This document shows positions 61,119 to 64,000 of a stretch of 64,000 nt of DNA, piece by piece. The stretch's first letter is position 1; each line of letters starts with the position of its first letter. A program made the translations under genes and the position numbers. Below the pieces are notes generated by a model that did no database searches, had not been told where the DNA came from, and was given only the letters and a program-made list of their open reading frames with translations. Origin of the DNA: Desulfobacteraceae bacterium UBA2174 (lineage in GTDB: Bacteria; Desulfobacterota; Desulfobacteria; Desulfobacterales; UBA2174); assembly GCA_002327445.1 (NCBI GenBank), contig DCWA01000032.1, forward strand, positions 991 to 64,990, read 5' to 3'.

Positions 61119-61553
61119 ATGACCCATGAGGACGCCGGCCATTACGCCGCCAAACATCCGCCGGGCACCCAACCGAACCCCGCCCTCGCCGCGGCCGTGC
61201 TGGCCAAGGTTGAAAACGGCCTCATCACGTGCAGCGACGCCCATCGCATCGCCCGCGACCTGGGGGTATCCCCCGCCCAGGTGGGCGCCACCATCGACTT
61301 GCTGGAAAAAAGGATTGCCAAGTGCCAGCTCGGGCTCTTCGGTTACAGCCCCCAACGCAAGATTCTCCAGCCCGCCGAAACCGTGGCGCCGGATCTGGCC
61401 GCCGCCCTGAACCGGCTGGCGGTGGACGGCCGCATCTCCTGCAAGGACTGTTGGGACACGGCCGCCGCCTTCGGCATGTCGCGCCTTGCAACCGCTGCAG
61501 CCTGCGAGCGTATCGGACTCAAGATCCGGCCCTGCCAGCTCGGCGCCTTCTGA
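61119..61553 (+). CDS. Small protein of two homologous HTH-like units ending in CQLG
   Basis: 144 residues. The halves align by eye: ALAAAVLAKVENGLITCSDA then RIARDLGVS and IAKCQLGLFGY in the first (about 24-80), and DLAAALNRLAVDGRISCKD, TAAAFGMS and IRPCQLGAF in the second (about 90-144). Each half has a helix-turn-helix-like spacing, one Cys after (L)I(T/S) and a closing CQLG. A metal- or redox-sensing DNA-binding role is inference. I do not recognise the family. AGAGAGGGACACC precedes the ATG; no co-directional neighbour. Confidence 0.75.
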   Translation: MTHEDAGHYAAKHPPGTQPNPALAAAVLAKVENGLITCSDAHRIARDLGVSPAQVGATIDLLEKRIAKCQLGLFGYSPQRKILQPAETVAPDLAAALNRLAVDGRISCKDCWDTAAAFGMSRLATAAACERIGLKIRPCQLGAF

Positions 61554-61644
61554 TTGCCTTTCACGAAGATTTGTTCCGATGCCCTCCCCCACGCCCCATT
61601 CGACGGGGCATGGGCCAGCAGGGGGCGCAAAAACAGACCGGCTG

Positions 61645-63006
61645 TCAAAAATAGACGTCGCACCCGGTGTAGTTGTGCGGGGTGATGGCGCGCAGTTCCT
61701 GCTTGACCTCTTCCGGCACAGCCAAACCGTCGATGAAGGCGGTGATGGCGTCGCGGTCAATGGCCGCATGGGTGCGGGTCAATGCCTTGAGCGCCTCGTA
61801 GGGTTCTGGGTAGCCCTCTCGCCGCAAAATGGTTTGGATCCCCTCGGCCACCACGGCCCAATTGGCATCCAGGTCCGCGGAGAGCCGCGACTCGTTGAGC
61901 ACCAGCTTGTCCAGACCCCGGATCAGCGACCGGTAAGCGACAAGGGAATGGGCCAGGGGGACGCCGAGGTTGCGCGATACGGTGGAATCGGTCAAATCGC
62001 GCTGAAGCCGGCTGATGGGCAGTTTGGCGGCCAGGTATTCCAACACGGCGTTGGCCAGCCCCAGGTTGCCCTCGCTGTTTTCAAAATCGATGGGGTTGAC
62101 CTTGTGGGGCATGGCCGATGACCCGACTTCGTCTTTCTTGATGTGTTGCTTGAAGTAATCGAGGCTGATGTAGGTCCAGATATCGCGGTTGAGATCGATA
62201 AGGATGGTGTTGAGGCGACGCAGGGCGTCACAGAAGGCGGCCGTGTTGTCGTAGTGCTCGATCTGGGTGGTGACCTGGGAGCGGACCAGTCCAAGGGTGT
62301 CGGCGACGAGACCGTTGGCGAAACCGATCCAGTCGACCTGCGGGTAGGCGACGCGGTGGGCGTTGAAGTTGCCCGTGGCACCGCCGAACTTGGCGCAGAA
62401 CGGCACCATGTCGGCCTGGAGAAGCTGCTTCTGCAGGCGTTCGACGAAGACGAAGATCTCCTTTCCCAGGCGTGTGGGGGATGCCGGCTGGCCGTGGGTA
62501 CGCGCCAGCATAGGCACCTGGCGCCAGTGATCCGCCATGCTGCGCAGCCGATTGAGCACCTCCACCAAGGCCGGGCGGACCACCCGATGCCAGGCGTCGC
62601 GCAGCATGGCCGGCATGGCGGTGTTGTTGATGTCCTGGCTCGTGAGGCCGAAGTGGACGAACTCCCTTTGCGCCGCCAGCCCCAAGGTTTCGAAACGCTC
62701 CTTGAGGAAGTATTCCACCGCCTTGACATCATGGTTGGTGACGGCCTCGATTTCCTTGACCCGCTGGGCGTCCTCGATCCGGAATTCTTCAACGATGCGC
62801 CGCAGACCGGCGAAATGCTCGGTGGTGACGCCTTTCAGCGGCGGCAGCGGAATCTGGCACAGGGCGATGAAGTACTCCACTTCCACCCACAGTCGATAAC
62901 GGATCAGGGCGCTCTCGCTGAAGTAGTCGCTCAGGGGGAGTGCCGCTCGGCGGTAACGCCCGTCGATGGGGGAGACGGCGGTCAGGGCGGACGGTTCCAG
63001 GGTCAT
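61645..63006 (-). CDS. purB: Adenylosuccinate lyase
   Basis: 453 residues, fumarase/aspartase superfamily. SPIDGRYRRAALPLSDYFSE at the N-terminus, ARTHGQPASPTRLGKE, and the signature SSAMPHKVNPIDFENSEGN are diagnostic of PurB. It acts twice in purine synthesis, splitting SAICAR and adenylosuccinate to release fumarate. ATG at 63006 follows AGGATGATC; an upstream open frame to 63222 has no gene character. No other pur gene is adjacent. Confidence 0.96.
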   Translation of the reverse strand: MTLEPSALTAVSPIDGRYRRAALPLSDYFSESALIRYRLWVEVEYFIALCQIPLPPLKGVTTEHFAGLRRIVEEFRIEDAQRVKEIEAVTNHDVKAVEYFLKERFETLGLAAQREFVHFGLTSQDINNTAMPAMLRDAWHRVVRPALVEVLNRLRSMADHWRQVPMLARTHGQPASPTRLGKEIFVFVERLQKQLLQADMVPFCAKFGGATGNFNAHRVAYPQVDWIGFANGLVADTLGLVRSQVTTQIEHYDNTAAFCDALRRLNTILIDLNRDIWTYISLDYFKQHIKKDEVGSSAMPHKVNPIDFENSEGNLGLANAVLEYLAAKLPISRLQRDLTDSTVSRNLGVPLAHSLVAYRSLIRGLDKLVLNESRLSADLDANWAVVAEGIQTILRREGYPEPYEALKALTRTHAAIDRDAITAFIDGLAVPEEVKQELRAITPHNYTGCDVYF

Positions 63007-63233
63007 CTGATCATCCTGTCGGGTGTGTCGTGAAAGGCGGTGACGGGCGCGATTCCGTTTCTCGAAGCTGCGCCGGCGGGCTCTTTGAGCGGTTATAGAA
63101 AAGGCGCTCAAAGGTGTCAACTGGCACTTTTTCGTTGCACAATGGGCGCGGATGGCCCTATTCAAACGATGGAAGCGGCCGTTTGTTGGTCCCGCTTTCG
63201 GCGCCCGACATCCCACAACCACGGAGGTGCACC

Positions 63234-63797
63234 ATGCCCAAGCAGCAGCGTGACTATTTCGCCGCCCTCTACGAGGTGGCCCGGCTCATCAACGCATCCC
63301 TGACCCCTTCCCGGGTCCTGGAACAGATCGTCGGCTGCGTGGCCCGGACCATGGATCTCAAGGCCTGTTCGCTGCGCATCCTGGACGCCCGGCGCAAACG
63401 GCTCCTCATGGGCGCCCAGACCGGGCTGTCGGCCGGCTATATCCGCAAGGGCCCCGTCCTGGTGAAGGAAAGCGGCCTGGACAAGAAGGCCCTCAAGGGG
63501 CAGACCATCTATCTGGCCAACGCCCAAAGCGACCCGGGATGGCAATACCCGGAAAAAGCCAAGGCCGAGGGGATCGTTTCGGTGCTGGTGGTTCCCCTGA
63601 TGGCGGACAAGAAGGCCATCGGTGTGCTGCGGGCCTACACCGCCAAGACCCGCACCTTCGACGAACAGGAGATCCGTTTCATGGATGCGGTGGCCAACCT
63701 CAGCGCCATCGCGCTGGAAAACGCCCGCCTGCACCAGGCCCTGCGCCGCGACTACGACCTGCTCGTGGCCCACGAATACCGCATCGACGACAATTGA
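63234..63797 (+). CDS. GAF-domain protein next to GAPDH
   Basis: 187 residues, a single GAF domain: YFAALYEVARLINASLTPS, then ARTMDLKACSLRILD, LVVPLMADKKAIGVLRAYT and FMDAVANLSAIALENARLHQ. There is no output domain, so it is probably a stand-alone ligand or redox sensor. CGGAGGTGCACC precedes the ATG. The GAPDH gene follows after 14 nt, suggesting they are co-transcribed. Confidence 0.88.
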   Translation: MPKQQRDYFAALYEVARLINASLTPSRVLEQIVGCVARTMDLKACSLRILDARRKRLLMGAQTGLSAGYIRKGPVLVKESGLDKKALKGQTIYLANAQSDPGWQYPEKAKAEGIVSVLVVPLMADKKAIGVLRAYTAKTRTFDEQEIRFMDAVANLSAIALENARLHQALRRDYDLLVAHEYRIDDN

Positions 63798-63811
63798 AAA
63801 GGAGGACGGAG

Positions 63812-64000
63812 ATGATTCGCATCGGCATCAACGGATTCGGGCGCATCGGGCGGCAGGTTTTCAAGGCGATCCTCGAACGTCATCCGGATCGGCTCGAGGT
63901 CGTGGCGATCAACGACCTCTTCGACGTCCAGACCAACGCCAATCTCTTCAAGTACGACACCAACTACGGCCGATTCGGCGGCACGGTGACAGTGGCCGGA
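63812..64000 (+). CDS. gapA: Glyceraldehyde-3-phosphate dehydrogenase, N-terminal part (cut by window end)
   Basis: The first 63 residues: IRIGINGFGRIGRQVFKAIL is the NAD-binding start of type I GAPDH, then VVAINDLFDVQTNANLFKYD and TNYGRFGGTV. AAGGAGGACGGAG precedes the ATG. The catalytic Cys lies beyond the window. It follows the GAF gene at 14 nt. Confidence 0.95.
   Translation, partial: MIRIGINGFGRIGRQVFKAILERHPDRLEVVAINDLFDVQTNANLFKYDTNYGRFGGTVTVAG

Overview
This 64 kb window is chromosomal, GC-rich bacterial DNA with densely packed genes on both strands. There is no CRISPR array, prophage or insertion sequence that I can see. Gene content suggests an anaerobic Gram-negative bacterium, most likely a member of Desulfobacterota (former Deltaproteobacteria). 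The pointers are Mpl murein-peptide recycling, the xseA-xseB-ispA-dxs-tlyA operon, an OFA-type MFS transporter, a MoxR/VWA pair, a Sat-CysC fusion, a core-MetE-like protein and a spore-photoproduct-lyase-like radical SAM protein. The lineage is an inference; no rRNA or dissimilatory sulfate-reduction gene is present to confirm it.

Layout. 0.2-5.7 kb (+): OFA transporter, a 98-bp tandem duplication, an unrecognised secreted protein, an SPL-like radical SAM protein and a secreted thermonuclease. 5.8-13.3 kb (-): an EF-G paralogue, then the isoprenoid/DNA-repair operon xseA-xseB-ispA-dxs-tlyA. 13.4-15.7 kb: a small hypothetical, a Bax-inhibitor-1 membrane protein with a perfect terminator, and a FabH-like ketoacyl synthase. 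15.8-22.3 kb (-): a DUF2207 membrane protein, a PLP trans-sulfuration enzyme and a giant AsmA protein ending in a glycine-periodic tail. 22.4-28.7 kb: universal stress protein, ornithine aminotransferase, a methyltransferase, a small gene graveyard (PIN-toxin remnant and a cupin gene with one internal stop), then a two-gene unit of a cyclic-2,3-diphosphoglycerate-synthetase-like GTPase and carbamate kinase. 28.9-35.1 kb (-): MoxR-VWA-57 aa small protein module, MetE-like protein, HAD phosphatase, cardiolipin synthase, Cys-rich membrane protein. 35.4-43.9 kb: glycogen phosphorylase, a dynamin-like GTPase, then acyl-CoA synthetase-proA-proB. 43.9-49.3 kb (-): tRNA-Trp with its terminator and the coupled operon galE-cysQ-sat/cysC-HD-GYP regulator. 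49.4-57.1 kb: a coupled glycosyltransferase/methyltransferase operon, Mpl preceded by a hidden 53 aa gene, a CPA2 antiporter and a secreted MsrA-MsrB fusion. 57.1-64 kb: acyl-CoA (propionyl-CoA-type) carboxylase subunits, a protein made of two copies of an HTH-like unit, PurB, a GAF protein and the start of GAPDH.

Working together: proA/proB and ornithine aminotransferase connect glutamate, proline and ornithine. Carbamate kinase may feed ATP from carbamoyl phosphate. galE, cysQ and Sat-CysC could supply sugar nucleotide and PAPS for a sulfated surface glycan. MsrAB, the universal stress protein, the SPL-like enzyme and Exo VII fit a stress and repair layer. The most unusual signals are the cPGS-carbamate kinase pair, a Sat domain that lacks the second His of HxxH while its APS kinase domain looks intact, the duplicated CQLG-motif protein, the AsmA glycine-repeat tail, and a recurring class of short-period intergenic tandem repeats.
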